Shown one piece after another: positions 1 through 8,940 of a stretch of 64,000 bases of DNA. This DNA comes from Diacronema lutheri (Eukaryota > Haptophyta > Pavlovophyceae > Pavlovales > Pavlovaceae). The notes beneath the pieces are model-generated. The model made no database searches, was not told the DNA's origin, and saw nothing but the letters and a program-made list of their open reading frames with translations. The stretch is from contig JAGTXO010000001.1 in NCBI GenBank assembly GCA_019448385.1, positions 2,170,001 to 2,234,000 of the forward strand. The letters are read 5' to 3'. The first letter of the stretch is position 1. Each line of letters starts with the position of its first letter. The position numbers were made by a program, and so were the translations under genes.

Positions 1-670
1 GCTGCGCGAGGCCCTCGACGATCGCGGTCTTGCCCACGCCCGGCGCGCCCACAAGCACCGGGTTGTTCTTCGAGCGCCGCGAGAGCACCTCGACGCACCG
101 GCGAATCTCCTCGTCGCGGCCAATGACCGGGTCAAGCTTGCCCGCCGCCGCGCGCTCGATCAAATCGGTGCCGTACTTGGCCAGATTCTCAAACTTGGAG
201 GCGGGCGAGCCCGTGCCCGGGGGCGCGCGCGCGCCGCCGCTCGCGCTCGTTGTCTTCAGCGCCGCCGCCGCCGTCTGCAGACGGCCCGCGTCAACATGCG
301 CGTCTGCGAGCGCCTTTGCGACCGAGCGGTCGTCGGCGAGCGCGAGCAGCACGTGCTCGAGCGACGTGTGGCTGGCCTTCTCCGCTCGCTGGCGCGTGCC
401 GGCGGCACGGAGCACCTTGGAGAGCGCCGTGCTCGCGCGCACCTCGTCGGGCGGCGGCGTCTCGACCGGCAGGCGCGCGCACGCGCCGCGCAGCGCCGCG
501 ACGACATCGGGCGGCGACGCGCCGATGTGCTCGACGATGCGCTGGCCGAGCGAATCGGCAAAGGCGACGGCGGCAACGTGCAGTGGCTCGAGCTGCGAGT
601 GCTTGGCCGCTTCGGCGTTGGCGAGCGCCTCGCTCAGGCAGCGCGAGAGTTGGGACGTGTGGTCGCTCAT
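1..670 (-). CDS. clpB: ClpB/HSP100 disaggregase, N-terminal part
   Basis: AAA+ chaperone that rescues aggregated proteins together with Hsp70. The frame starts with [20 protein letters not shown] and runs off the left edge, so only about 223 residues are present. The first 140 or so fit the Clp N domain (two four-helix repeats). The first AAA+ module follows, with [19 protein letters not shown] and the Walker A motif GAPGVGKTA just before the edge. ClpB, HSP101 and ClpC share this layout; the linker and N domain favour ClpB/HSP101, but the middle domain that would settle it lies outside. The ATG at 670-668 is the first in frame. No convincing heat-shock element was found upstream (671-843). 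Compartment is not decidable; no clear targeting peptide is seen. Confidence 0.88.
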   Translation of the reverse strand, partial: MSDHTSQLSRCLSEALANAEAAKHSQLEPLHVAAVAFADSLGQRIVEHIGASPPDVVAALRGACARLPVETPPPDEVRASTALSKVLRAAGTRQRAEKASHTSLEHVLLALADDRSVAKALADAHVDAGRLQTAAAALKTTSASGGARAPPGTGSPASKFENLAKYGTDLIERAAAGKLDPVIGRDEEIRRCVEVLSRRSKNNPVLVGAPGVGKTAIVEGLAQ

Positions 671-843
671 GAGGACGGGGTCGTCGGCCGCGTCTGGAAT
701 TCCGGGGAAGTGTGTCTGGGGGACTGGACGGACGGGCAAGCCAATTTGTTGACGGGGGTTAAACAATAAAAAGGATGAAAACCTAGAAAACGAACGCCAC
801 TGGGCCCCAAAAGTCGACGAACGAACCGAGCAAGAATCAAGAA

Positions 844-1689
844 TCAGGACTCCTCCCCCGCGCCCGCGCCCGCGTCCGCCGCGTCCGTGTCCGCCTCCTC
901 GTCTTCGTCGTCCTCGTCGTCCTCGTCGTCCTCATCGTCCTCGTCGTCCTCCTCAGCGAAGCCGAGTGCCGCTGCCCAGCCCGCCGCTTCGTGCGCGCGG
1001 CCGTTGCCTCGCTGGCCAACCGTGGCGAGCGCGCGCTGCGCTGACACAACGTCTCGGAGCACGGCCTCGTTTGGCAGCGGCAAGATCTCGGCAAAGCACC
1101 AGAGCAGCGGTGGGTGGTTTGGCGCGATGCTCTCCGTCGAGTGCGACAAGAGCTGGCACTCGGCGACGGGAAGCGCAATCACGTCCGCTCGCCCGTCCGC
1201 GTAGACCGTCACGTTGTGCAGCTCGCAGACGTACGCGATGCTACCGAGGGTGGGCGCGCTCACGGCGAAGACAAACTTGCGATCGCGTCCCATGGCGATC
1301 TGCACGAGGCGGCGGTACCGCGGCTCGAAGAGATGCAGGCCGTTTGCCGCGCCGAGCTTGAGCCGGCCGCCCATGAGGAAGACCGGGAAGTGCGCGGAGA
1401 TCTCGTGCTCGCGCCGGGCGAAGTGCTCGCGCCAATGGCCATGCTGGGTGTCGCGCGGCGCTGTCTCCCCCGCGCGCGCGAGCCACGCCGCCGCCTCGAG
1501 GCGGTTCAGCCAGCGTCGCCGGCACAGCTCGCGCCACAGAATGTCGGAGCCGCACAGGTGGCGCAGGCGCCTGTTCACCGCGCCCGCGATGGCGACGTGG
1601 TGCGGCGCGTGGATGTGTGAGAGCACCTGCAGCAGCAAGTCCGGATCAAGCTGCTCGACGAGCGAAAACGCGCCGCCGTCCGCGGCCAT
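844..1689 (-). CDS. F-box protein with LON substrate-binding domain
   Basis: Predicted 281-residue substrate receptor of an SCF-type ubiquitin ligase. An F-box lies at about residues 7-60 (key stretch [13 protein letters not shown], then [13 protein letters not shown]). A LON N-terminal domain follows at about 95-200 ([39 protein letters not shown]). The C-terminus is a run of Asp-Asp-Glu repeats coded by a GTC/CTC microsatellite, followed by an Ala-rich end. The frame stays open to 1764, but the ATG at 1689 sits just before the F-box and leaves a normal upstream region. Head-to-head with the GNAT-CPBP gene, 77 bp apart. Cereblon-like and LONRF proteins share the LON fold; the F-box plus LON order resembles plant and algal F-box/LON proteins. 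Single exon. Confidence 0.8.
   Translation of the reverse strand: MAADGGAFSLVEQLDPDLLLQVLSHIHAPHHVAIAGAVNRRLRHLCGSDILWRELCRRRWLNRLEAAAWLARAGETAPRDTQHGHWREHFARREHEISAHFPVFLMGGRLKLGAANGLHLFEPRYRRLVQIAMGRDRKFVFAVSAPTLGSIAYVCELHNVTVYADGRADVIALPVAECQLLSHSTESIAPNHPPLLWCFAEILPLPNEAVLRDVVSAQRALATVGQRGNGRAHEAAGWAAALGFAEEDDEDDEDDEDDEDDEDEEADTDAADAGAGAGEES
895..957. repeat. GTC/CTC microsatellite coding an acidic tail
   Basis: A run of TCGTCGTCC-like 9-mers read on the minus strand as Asp-Asp-Glu repeats of the F-box/LON protein. It is in frame, so length changes would lengthen or shorten the acidic tail without breaking the gene. Confidence 0.85.
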
Positions 1690-1766
1690 CGCCTTGCTGA
1701 CGCCCGGCCCGACACGGCAGCAACAACGCCTCTTCGCGAAGATCGTGCCGTTCCTCCCGCGCAACG
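1690..1766. promoter_or_regulatory. Short shared upstream region (F-box/LON and GNAT-CPBP)
   Basis: Only 77 bp separate the two divergent ATGs, so both promoters and both 5' leaders must lie here or inside the genes. No TATA box was recognised. The call rests on gene layout alone. Confidence 0.4.
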
Positions 1767-3155
1767 ATGGCTGGTGCGATCTCCGCTATCCAAGCTGCGC
1801 TCGTCGGAGCGGTCATCACGGGCCACGCGCCCATCGCCTCCCGGCACCAGGTCCGGGCAGCGTCCGAGTTGGGCGAGCAGCTCGCCGCCTCGCGCCTGCT
1901 GTGCGACGCCTTTTCGAACCGCAGCGGCCCGGCCGCACGCCTTGGACGGCTCTCTGGCCTCCGCCTCCCGGGTCTGCTCGAGGCAAACGTCTTCTTCGCG
2001 CCGGCCGGTCCGCCCGACATAGGCGTGGTTGTGCGCGAGGGCGACGACGATGGTCAGACGCTCGGCGTGATTCAGCTCGTCCCCGCTCGACTGCTCGGGC
2101 CTGCGCGCGCGTGCGCGCCGGCCGAGGCCGCGCCGCATACTGTAGGGTGGGTGCAAAACCTCGCGGTCGCGAAAGCGCACCGCCGGCAGGGGTGCGCGCG
2201 CGCGCTGATGGGCTGGTGCGAAGAGCGCGCGTGCGCGCGCGGCATCACGCAGCTTTGGCTCGCCGCGGCGGTGGAGGACGCAGGCACGCGCGCGTTGCAC
2301 GCGAGCTGCGGCTACAGCGAGCGCGGCTCTGCGCGCGGCAACGTGCTCATGAGAAAGGAGCTACGCTGCTCGGCGCCGGCTGGCGCGTCAATCGCGCAGC
2401 CGGGCCTGTCGCCCGTCGCGCTTGCCACGGAGCTCGGCGTGCAGCTCATGTACTGCGCGATCGCCGCGCTCGGGATCTCCGTGCTGCTCGCGCCGTTTGG
2501 CGGCGAAACCGTCGCGCAGCTCATCGGGCGCGGCGGGCCAGCCGACCTGGCGCTCGGCTGCGGCGTGTCGGCGATCTGGCTCGTGCTACGTCGCGACGCG
2601 TGGCTCGTGGACGCGCAGCCCGCCACGCCCGACGCGAGTGGCGCGGCTGCGGCCGCTGCCGACGCCGCGCTCGCTGCGTCCGTGGCGGCGCAGCTCGCGC
2701 CGGTCCGTCGGCTGCTCCGCGAGGAGGGCCGGGTGCCTGTGCTGCTCGCTGCCCTTGGCGCGTGGCAGCTCGCGGTTGCGTGTGCCGAGGAGCTCTACTA
2801 CCGCGGCCTGCTGCAGCAGGCCATCGCGACCGCTGCGCGCGCGCTCGGAGATTCGGCCGGCGCGTCGGGCGCGGACGCCGGGGGGGCGGCCGAGCTGCCG
2901 GCGGTGCTCTGCTCGTCCGCGCTCTTCGCTCTTGTGCACTCGGCGTGGGTCGATGAGGCGGGCGCTGGGTCGGGCGCGAGCGGTGGGGCGGCGGCACGAG
3001 CCGTCTGGCTCCGCGAGTCCTTTTGCGCATCGCTCGTCTTCGGCGCGCTGTTCGCGTGCTCGCACCACGTGCTGCTCGCGCCCGTGACGTGCCACGCGCT
3101 CGTCAACGCGGTGCCGCTCGGCTGGCGCGAGGCGCGCCGCGCGCGTGATGTATAG
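1767..3155 (+). CDS. GNAT acetyltransferase fused to a CPBP intramembrane protease
   Basis: Single-exon 462-residue protein with two enzyme domains. Residues about 30-200 form a GNAT domain, with acetyl-CoA motif A VQNLAVAKAHRRQGCARALM and a later GYSERG element. Residues about 220-455 are membrane segments with the three CPBP (CAAX protease and bacteriocin-processing) motifs: EELYYR at 341-346, FALVH at 387-391 and HALVN at 443-447. These supply the expected Glu-Glu/Arg, His and His/Asn residues of the intramembrane metalloprotease. In known families CPBP proteases process prenylated or membrane-bound proteins and GNATs acetylate amines or N-termini. No stop, frame break or splice signal separates the halves. 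A link between acetylation and proteolysis is inference. Shares a 77 bp upstream region with the F-box gene. Confidence 0.8.
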   Translation: MAGAISAIQAALVGAVITGHAPIASRHQVRAASELGEQLAASRLLCDAFSNRSGPAARLGRLSGLRLPGLLEANVFFAPAGPPDIGVVVREGDDDGQTLGVIQLVPARLLGPARACAPAEAAPHTVGWVQNLAVAKAHRRQGCARALMGWCEERACARGITQLWLAAAVEDAGTRALHASCGYSERGSARGNVLMRKELRCSAPAGASIAQPGLSPVALATELGVQLMYCAIAALGISVLLAPFGGETVAQLIGRGGPADLALGCGVSAIWLVLRRDAWLVDAQPATPDASGAAAAAADAALAASVAAQLAPVRRLLREEGRVPVLLAALGAWQLAVACAEELYYRGLLQQAIATAARALGDSAGASGADAGGAAELPAVLCSSALFALVHSAWVDEAGAGSGASGGAAARAVWLRESFCASLVFGALFACSHHVLLAPVTCHALVNAVPLGWREARRARDV

Positions 3156-3353
3156 AAATTCCCGGCAGCGCGGCGCGCGACCGGGCCGGGGGGTGGGGGG
3201 AGGAGCGATTTGCGGCGGAGCGCCGACGCGAACTCCCATCCTCTGGGCCGCGCCGCCACCGCCGCCAACTCCTCTTTTGAATTTTCAATTTTGAAAAGAG
3301 CGGGAGCGATCTCATTTGAACTTTGAACAAGAGGGAGGAGGAAAAGGACGCCT

Positions 3354-3835
3354 ATGGTGTCGCCGCCGGGATCCGAAGTGGACAACATCACCGCAGGGCT
3401 GGCCACGCTGACGTTGCCCTGCAAGCGTTCGGCAGTCTCTGCCATGTTTGGCTCGCCGGTGCGCGCACCGCGCGGTCCGCCCGCTCCAAACGTGCCTCTC
3501 GGCCACAAGCGCGTACGGCGGGCTCATTTTGGGTCCTACTCCCTGTGGCCCTGTGGCTTCGCACCCTTGCGCCGCTGCGCACGCAGGAGCAGCAACCCAC
3601 GAAGCAAATGCATCGCCTGGCAGTGCTCAACATGAGCACGCTGGATGGCGAGCTCGCTCGGCCACAGACGCCTCGTAGCGCGAACAAATTCCTGACCCCC
3701 GCCGCATCGGACACGGCTCCGCGCGCGCCAAGCTCGAAGCGCAGCGAGCGTCGAACGGGCGAGCGTGTGGCGAGCAAGCTGCCCGGCATCATGGCACCGT
3801 CGGGACCACAAAAACTACGCTTCGAGTTTGACTAG
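3354..3835 (+). CDS. Small basic unknown protein, two exons
   Basis: Not recognised. The best model joins exon 1 (3354-3512, starting MVSPPGSEVDNITAG) to exon 2 (3587-3835, ending GPQKLRFEFD) across a 74-nt GT-AG intron with a pyrimidine-rich 3' half; the phase is 0. The product is about 136 residues, rich in Ser, Pro, Lys and Arg, with Thr-Pro sites (PQTPRSANKFLTP) that could be proline-directed kinase sites. No domain or membrane segment is visible. Each exon reads well in one frame only, which is the main support for the splice. It could be a disordered nuclear or cell-cycle protein, but that is speculation. Confidence 0.5.
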
Positions 3836-4050
3836 TCGGTCCGTTCGGCTTCGCGAGCGTGAGTTGCGCATCCGGATGCGCTGCAGCAACGCCCGGCTTC
3901 CCTCACAGCCTTGAGCACTGTTTACTGCCAATGCTCGCCGACGACGCGATGAGCCGGGCGTCGCTCATCCGGGTGATGAGCCCGGCGGGCCGCCCGAAAA
4001 CTGATCTGGCTGACTCCATTTTTGCCGTTACGCCGCAGCGGCCCGCGCAT

Positions 4051-5079
4051 ATGCCTCCCAAGAAGGGCGGGACGAAGCGCGGCAAGGGGGGCAAGAAGGA
4101 CAAGGGGGCCGACGTTGACCCCACAGAGGTCGTCACTGCTTTCCAAAAGCACTACACGCGCCTCTCCAGGGAACGTGGGCTGGACGCCTTGCGCCTCGGC
4201 GCCGCGGAGGACAATGGCGTGCTCAGCGTCGAGCAAGTCTTCACAAAGGTGGTGCTGCACCCGCACATGGTTGGGCCAACGTGCGAGCTGCCGCATCTTG
4301 TGACGCTCCTCGACGCGCTCGCCTTCTACAAGCACCTCCGCCATCTCTGCATCTGGCAAATACCGCTCGGCGACGACGGTTGCGCGCGGCTCGGTCGCTT
4401 CTTGCGCTCAAGCAAGACCGTCGCACGCGTCGAGCTGCTCAGCTGCTCGATTGGCGGAGAGGGGTGCGCGCTGATTGGCGCGGCAATCCAGCAGTCGCCC
4501 GTTCTGTCGCGCCTCGCGCTCGACCACAACCAGATCCGCAACGCGGGCGTCAACGCGATGCGCGCGTCGCTCGAGAGCAACAGTGTTCTGCAGAGTCTCT
4601 CACTTCGCTTCTGCGGCGTCACGCCCAGCGGCGCGGAGCAATGCGCGCGGCTGATTGCCACGTGCCGCCTCAAGGACCTCGACCTGCACGGCAACGAGCT
4701 ACAGGCGCTCGGCGCGGCCATGTGCCTCGTTGCGCTGCGCGACAATGCGCATATCACGCGGATCGGGCTCGCGTGCACGACCTGGGGCGCAGAGGGCGCG
4801 GTGACGCAAGCGCTGATCAACACGATGGAGGCCAACACCACGTGCAACGAGTACAACATTGACGGCAACCCGATCGGCGACGCGAACGCGCTCAAGATCG
4901 CAGCCGCGCTTCGGCAGACGGCGCACGTCACTGCCGTGGTCACGACCGACCAGCTCACGCCCGCGGTCTTCCACGAGATCGCAAAGCTGGCCGACGCCAA
5001 CCTCAAGGAGTGGCTGAAGAAGCACAAGAAGAAGAGGGGCAAAAAGGGCGGCAAAAGGGGGAAGAAGGGGAAGACGTGA
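4051..5079 (+). CDS. Leucine-rich repeat protein (ribonuclease-inhibitor type)
   Basis: A 342-residue LRR protein with basic tails at both ends: MPPKKGGTKRGKGGKKDKG at the N-terminus and a Lys/Gly-rich C-terminus. The middle carries about seven repeats of roughly 28 residues of the RI/NLR type, for example LSRLALDHNQIRNAGVNAM, LQSLSLRFCGVTPSGA and LKDLDLHGNELQALGAAM. Such proteins are scaffolds; relatives include LRRC34 and axonemal or dynein-regulatory LRR proteins, but the partner cannot be read from sequence. The frame is open from an upstream ATG at 3859; I chose 4051 because the upstream part is low-quality coding sequence. Single exon, tandem with the ubiquitin-like gene. Confidence 0.75.
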   Translation: MPPKKGGTKRGKGGKKDKGADVDPTEVVTAFQKHYTRLSRERGLDALRLGAAEDNGVLSVEQVFTKVVLHPHMVGPTCELPHLVTLLDALAFYKHLRHLCIWQIPLGDDGCARLGRFLRSSKTVARVELLSCSIGGEGCALIGAAIQQSPVLSRLALDHNQIRNAGVNAMRASLESNSVLQSLSLRFCGVTPSGAEQCARLIATCRLKDLDLHGNELQALGAAMCLVALRDNAHITRIGLACTTWGAEGAVTQALINTMEANTTCNEYNIDGNPIGDANALKIAAALRQTAHVTAVVTTDQLTPAVFHEIAKLADANLKEWLKKHKKKRGKKGGKRGKKGKT

Positions 5080-5323
5080 CCCCAGGGGCAGCCGGAGGCT
5101 GCGCCTGACTCACGAACTCACGACTGATCCGCTCGGCGGGCCCCAAGCCCGCCCAGACTGCTTCGCTGTCACTCGCCGTTGACGTTGCCCCAGGCCGTCG
5201 GCTTTTTTTTTCCTGTTTTGGCCTTTGGGAGGCAATAGCCGACGGGAGACCCCCGTGCCGTCGGCGGGGGTCAATCAACCGAGGAGGGAGGGGGGCGCCG
5301 CACGGTTGGACCCGCGCGGGCGG

Positions 5324-6385
5324 ATGCACATCGCTGTGCGCACGCTCACGAACCGCGTGGTGGACGTTGAGGTGGATGAGCGCGCGACGGTGGGAACGGT
5401 GCTGCAGATGGCGTCCGGCGTCGAGTTTCACAAGGTTTGGTGGCCGCGGCCGCGCGCGTGCGCGCGCGTGCGCGACGCACCTGAGCGCCCTCGGGCGTGC
5501 GGCGGGCACGCGCACGCGCACGCCGCCGCTGCGCAGGACGTGGTGCTCGTCCACCGGCGCACGTTCAAGCGCTACTCTGACGTGGAGCAGCGCGTCTGCG
5601 AATGTGGTATCGCAAATGGCGACGTGCTCGAACTGACCATGCGCTTCGCTGCGCAGCCGTCGGTCACAAAGCTGGTCGAGCCAATCGGCTTCTACGAGGT
5701 CAGCCCGCGCCCAGCGTCGACGGGCGTGTTCCTCGGCAGCGACATTGCTGTCCACCTGGTCAACATCACGATCGACGGACGGCTGTGCCTCGCGCTCCTT
5801 GCCGACGTTGACGCGGAGCCGGTGCCGTCCATGCAGGTCTGGCAGGCACCAAACGTGCTGAGGCTGGTGCCGCACTCGCCGCTCCGCGCCGACACGCTTT
5901 ATACCGTCACGCTTGACCTCGCGCTCGACGCGCCCGGCGTGACCGTCACGGCGAGCGACCAGTACGACCTGTCGTGCGTTGCCGATGGCGTGAACACCGT
6001 GCGGCCGTCTCAATTTATGTGGCACTTTCAGACGGGCCCAGCGCATGTGATCGGCGGCAAGGCTGGCGCAGCGGTGCACGCGGATGGCGGCGCGCGCGGC
6101 GAGCCGCCTGTGCTCGAGGTCGTCCACTCACTGCTCGGGCGGCCCCTGGACGGCTACTCGCGGAAGCAGCTGCTCTCGCTGCAGTCGGACCTCGGCTGCG
6201 TGCTCAACCGCGTGGACGGCGCGATCAGACACATCGACCACAAGATTGAGACGATCAACATGCGGCTGCAGGAGAAGGCGCGCCGGATGAATGGCGCACT
6301 CACGCATGGCGCGGGCGCCGGCGCACAGAACGCCGTCGGCCATGAGCTCGCGGAGCAGAACCAAAAGCGGCTGCGTGAGGACTGA
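5324..6385 (+). CDS. Ubiquitin-like domain protein with C-terminal coiled coil
   Basis: A ubiquitin-like fold is split by an intron. Exon 1 (5324-5434, MHIAVRTLTNRVVDVEVDE) and exon 2 (from 5537, DVVLVHRRTFKRY then IANGDVLELTMRF) join into a normal-length beta-grasp of about 75 residues. The intron 5435-5536 is GT-AG, 102 nt, phase 0 and free of stops, so unspliced RNA would still translate with a 34-residue insert. A central region with a possible Ig-like strand pattern (LVPHSPLRADTLYTVTLDL) follows, then a coiled coil (LQSDLGCVLNRVDGAIRHI). The spliced product is about 319 residues. Function unknown; UBL plus coiled coil suggests an adaptor. An in-frame ATG at 5225 is possible but would bury the UBL start. 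Confidence 0.65.
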   Translation: MHIAVRTLTNRVVDVEVDERATVGTVLQMASGVEFHKVWWPRPRACARVRDAPERPRACGGHAHAHAAAAQDVVLVHRRTFKRYSDVEQRVCECGIANGDVLELTMRFAAQPSVTKLVEPIGFYEVSPRPASTGVFLGSDIAVHLVNITIDGRLCLALLADVDAEPVPSMQVWQAPNVLRLVPHSPLRADTLYTVTLDLALDAPGVTVTASDQYDLSCVADGVNTVRPSQFMWHFQTGPAHVIGGKAGAAVHADGGARGEPPVLEVVHSLLGRPLDGYSRKQLLSLQSDLGCVLNRVDGAIRHIDHKIETINMRLQEKARRMNGALTHGAGAGAQNAVGHELAEQNQKRLRED

Positions 6386-6611
6386 GACCCGACGCGTGGC
6401 GCTGGGAGCGCGCGACTGTGAAAACCGTGCTTGCCGTGTCGTGACTCGTGAGTTGGGCGCGGCGGGCGCGGGCCGCGCGGCCGCCTCACCTTCACAGTTC
6501 TAACGACGCTTACACAGCAGGAGGGTCGCGCACGGTGCCGCGGCTGGACAAACGTTCAGTTGTTCAATCACGCGTGTGCAAAACGGCAAAAGTGTGAAAA
6601 GTTGAAGATGG

Positions 6612-7475
6612 ATGGCGGAGGCGGGGGTGGCCTTGATCGGCGACTCTCCGAGGCCAAAGCAGGGCCCCCTGCAGCTCTACTCGAGCGACTTTGTGCCCAC
6701 CGAGCTGCGCCGGCCGTGGATTATGGGCGGATACCGCGCGTGCCCGCTGCCGCTGCGCGCGTGCCTGCTCAGCGCGGCGTGGCCGACTAATGAGACATTG
6801 AACATCTGGACTCACGTGGGCGCGTCGGCGCTGCTCTCGCGGCGTGCGCTCAACGCGCGAGGTTTCGCCGGTTCTCGGCAGGACCGCGCGTCCGAGGCCG
6901 TCTTGCTGTACTCCGCGCACGCGTGCTTTGTGCTCTCCGCCGCCTTCCACCTGCTCAACACGCTCTCGCTCCGCACGTACCGCATCCTGCACAAGGCGGA
7001 CGTCGCGGGCATCCTCGGGCTCGTCGCCGCATGCTTCTTTGTTGGGTTGCAGCTTGGCTTTGGCTGCGCCCCCGCCTGGCGCGCCCGCTACCAGATGGCC
7101 ATCACGTGCGGATGTGGCGCGTGCGCGTTTGCGTTTGTGCGCGCGCAAAGCGTGCCGCGCTTTGCCGCCATCGCGATGGTCGGGCTCGTAAGCTCGGCCG
7201 TGCTGCCCATCGCGCACTGGGCGGGTGTTTTGGCGTCCGCGGAAGAGTTGGAGCTCTTCGGACCGAGGCTCGCGCGCTTCTTCGCGCTGCTCGCCCTCGG
7301 CGTCACCTTCTGGGCCACCAGCTTCCCGGAGCGCAGCGCGCCTGGCCGTTTCGACGTGTGGGGTCACAGCCATACCTGGTGGCATGTCTGCGTCGCTCTG
7401 GCCATCGAACTGTACTACGCGTTGCTCTGCGACTACTCGCGGTGGCGTGAACACATAAATTGCCGCGCTCTGTGA
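6612..7475 (+). CDS. PAQR family receptor (adiponectin/progestin receptor-like)
   Basis: A 287-residue seven-helix membrane protein of the PAQR/haemolysin III family. The family signature PTNETLNIWTHVGA opens the first helix. The conserved His-bearing stretches follow: SAAFHLLNTLS, ILHKADVAGI and the C-terminal FDVWGHSHTWWHVCVALA, which supply the Ser, Asp and three His of the zinc site. Relatives include AdipoR ceramidase-like receptors, plant HHP proteins and PAQR3. The N-terminal region is cytosolic in AdipoR topology. Single exon. Tail-to-tail with SURF4, about 300 bp apart. Ligand cannot be inferred. Confidence 0.9.
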   Translation: MAEAGVALIGDSPRPKQGPLQLYSSDFVPTELRRPWIMGGYRACPLPLRACLLSAAWPTNETLNIWTHVGASALLSRRALNARGFAGSRQDRASEAVLLYSAHACFVLSAAFHLLNTLSLRTYRILHKADVAGILGLVAACFFVGLQLGFGCAPAWRARYQMAITCGCGACAFAFVRAQSVPRFAAIAMVGLVSSAVLPIAHWAGVLASAEELELFGPRLARFFALLALGVTFWATSFPERSAPGRFDVWGHSHTWWHVCVALAIELYYALLCDYSRWREHINCRAL

Positions 7476-7714
7476 ACGTTTCGGCGCCGCGCCGCTCACG
7501 TCTGCTGCCGGCGCGGCGACGGCGGCGGCGGCCGACGGGGCCGGTGCGGGGTGGCTAGGCGTGTGCGGGTGTCGGCCCATGCCGCGTCCTGCCGCGTCCT
7601 TGCCGTCCCGGCCGTCCCCGCTGCTGGCGTGCACAGATTCGTCGCCCTGCGTGCACTCTTTCGCTCGCTCCGTTCGTCACGCCTCGTCATGCCTCGGCCC
7701 CGGTGCACGACGTT

Positions 7715-7730
7715 CCCCCCCCCCCCCCCC
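7715..7730. repeat. C16 homopolymer between convergent genes
   Basis: Sixteen C residues followed by a CT-rich stretch in the gap 7476-7771 between the 3' ends of the PAQR and SURF4 genes. The rest of the gap shows no gene. Length is likely to vary between clones or assemblies. Confidence 0.9.
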
Positions 7731-7771
7731 TCTTCCCCCGTTAGTATACTTCCGCTCGGGAGGGGAGAGGG

Positions 7772-8860
7772 TCAGTCTCGCCCTTTGGCCATGTGCCGCT
7801 CGGGCATCGCGGGCGCGCTGGGCTCGTCCAGCGAATGGCGGCCCGGCCCGTACACGGCGAGCAAGACCAGCGCACCGACCGTCGAGAGGCGCTGGAAAAA
7901 GAAGTAGCGCTCGTGATCCGCGATGGCGAGCAGCGCCGACGTCGAGCCGTCCGCACCGCTGAGGACGGACATGTCGACCGGCAGCCGCGTCGCGACGGCC
8001 TTCATGTTGTCAAGCGATACGTACGCGCTACCCACCGCCCAAAAGTACCAGAACGGGTGGAAGACAAAATTGGAGACGCACATGACGACCGCCAGCCCGA
8101 GCGCCACCCGCCGCGAGCGCGAGCCCACCACGATCGCAGCGCACATGTAGACCAGGAGCATCATGAGGACGAGCTCGACCAACGCGGCATGAAAGCGATG
8201 CTCGCCCGCGAATATGGACGCCATCTTGGCGCAAAAGTAGAAGACGAAGTAGGAGCAGAGCAGGACGCGGCCGAGCTGGCACAGCCGATCGGACGCCGGC
8301 GCGCCGGGCAGTTGCAGCGGGCCCGTCGGCAGCAGCTCGCGCCGCACCGCACGCATCTCCTTGAGGTGCGAGAGCAGGATGCACAACCCGCCAATCACGC
8401 TCAGCGTCTCGGAGACGAACTCGCCGTTGCGCATCTGTGCGTACAAGAACGGGTGCACGCAGCACCAGCAGATGAGCGAGACGCACCCCGCCAGCTCGCG
8501 CCGCTCGAGCAGCACCGCGCCCGCGCCGAGCGCCTGCACGACGGCGCTTAGCACGACGACGAGCCAGCACTCCTTGGGCGGGATCGGCAAGTAGCCGGCG
8601 CGCGCGATCGTGATGATCGTCGTTACCTGCATGCGGAATGACATGACCATGCGGAGCGCGTCCTCGAGGAAGGTGGCGCAGATGAGCACGCGTGCCAGCG
8701 CCTGCAAGCGACGGTGCGCGCGCGTGAGATTGATGTGCTCGGAGAGCGACTGGATCACGGCCTCGGTCACGCCGTCGACGACCTGCCCCGCGGTCTTCGA
8801 GCCATCCACCAGCCGCTCCATGCGCGCGCGCGGGTCGAGCGACAGGATCACGTCCTCCAT
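7772..8860 (-). CDS. SURF4: SURF4/Erv29 ER cargo receptor
   Basis: A 362-residue multi-pass protein that packs soluble secretory cargo into COPII vesicles at ER exit. Family motifs seen are FLEDALRMVMSF in the first helix region, a row of hydrophobic helices, and the C-terminal signature FFQRLSTVGALVLLAVYGPG followed by SLDE. Animal SURF4 and yeast Erv29 end in a dilysine ER-retrieval signal; this one ends in AKGRD with no clear KKxx, so retrieval may work differently. The N-terminal 80 residues are longer than in yeast. Head-to-head with the unknown gene at 8941 (80 bp). Single exon. Confidence 0.88.
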   Translation of the reverse strand: MEDVILSLDPRARMERLVDGSKTAGQVVDGVTEAVIQSLSEHINLTRAHRRLQALARVLICATFLEDALRMVMSFRMQVTTIITIARAGYLPIPPKECWLVVVLSAVVQALGAGAVLLERRELAGCVSLICWCCVHPFLYAQMRNGEFVSETLSVIGGLCILLSHLKEMRAVRRELLPTGPLQLPGAPASDRLCQLGRVLLCSYFVFYFCAKMASIFAGEHRFHAALVELVLMMLLVYMCAAIVVGSRSRRVALGLAVVMCVSNFVFHPFWYFWAVGSAYVSLDNMKAVATRLPVDMSVLSGADGSTSALLAIADHERYFFFQRLSTVGALVLLAVYGPGRHSLDEPSAPAMPERHMAKGRD

Positions 8861-8940
8861 CGACGCGCTGTGGTCTCCGGCCGGTGCCCGCGAGCCCCTG
8901 CGCGTGCCCGGGCCTCGACCGACGGCCAGCTGAAATCACG
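8861..8940. promoter_or_regulatory. Short shared upstream region (SURF4 and unknown gene)
   Basis: Eighty bp between divergent ATGs. Nothing beyond layout supports a promoter call, and no core element was recognised. Confidence 0.35.

Noticed and set aside
690-712. GGAATTCCGGGGAA as a heat-shock element upstream of ClpB
   Set aside because: The GAA and TTC units are not spaced by two bases as a heat-shock element requires.
2230-2260. Alternating CG runs such as GCGCGCGTGCGCGCGC as regulatory Z-DNA sites
   Set aside because: Such runs are everywhere in this window and follow codon and base composition; no single one stands out.
1214-2956. 580-codon plus-strand frame across the F-box and GNAT-CPBP genes
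   Set aside because: It crosses two genes with good domain support in other frames and is Arg-rich, typical of a shadow.
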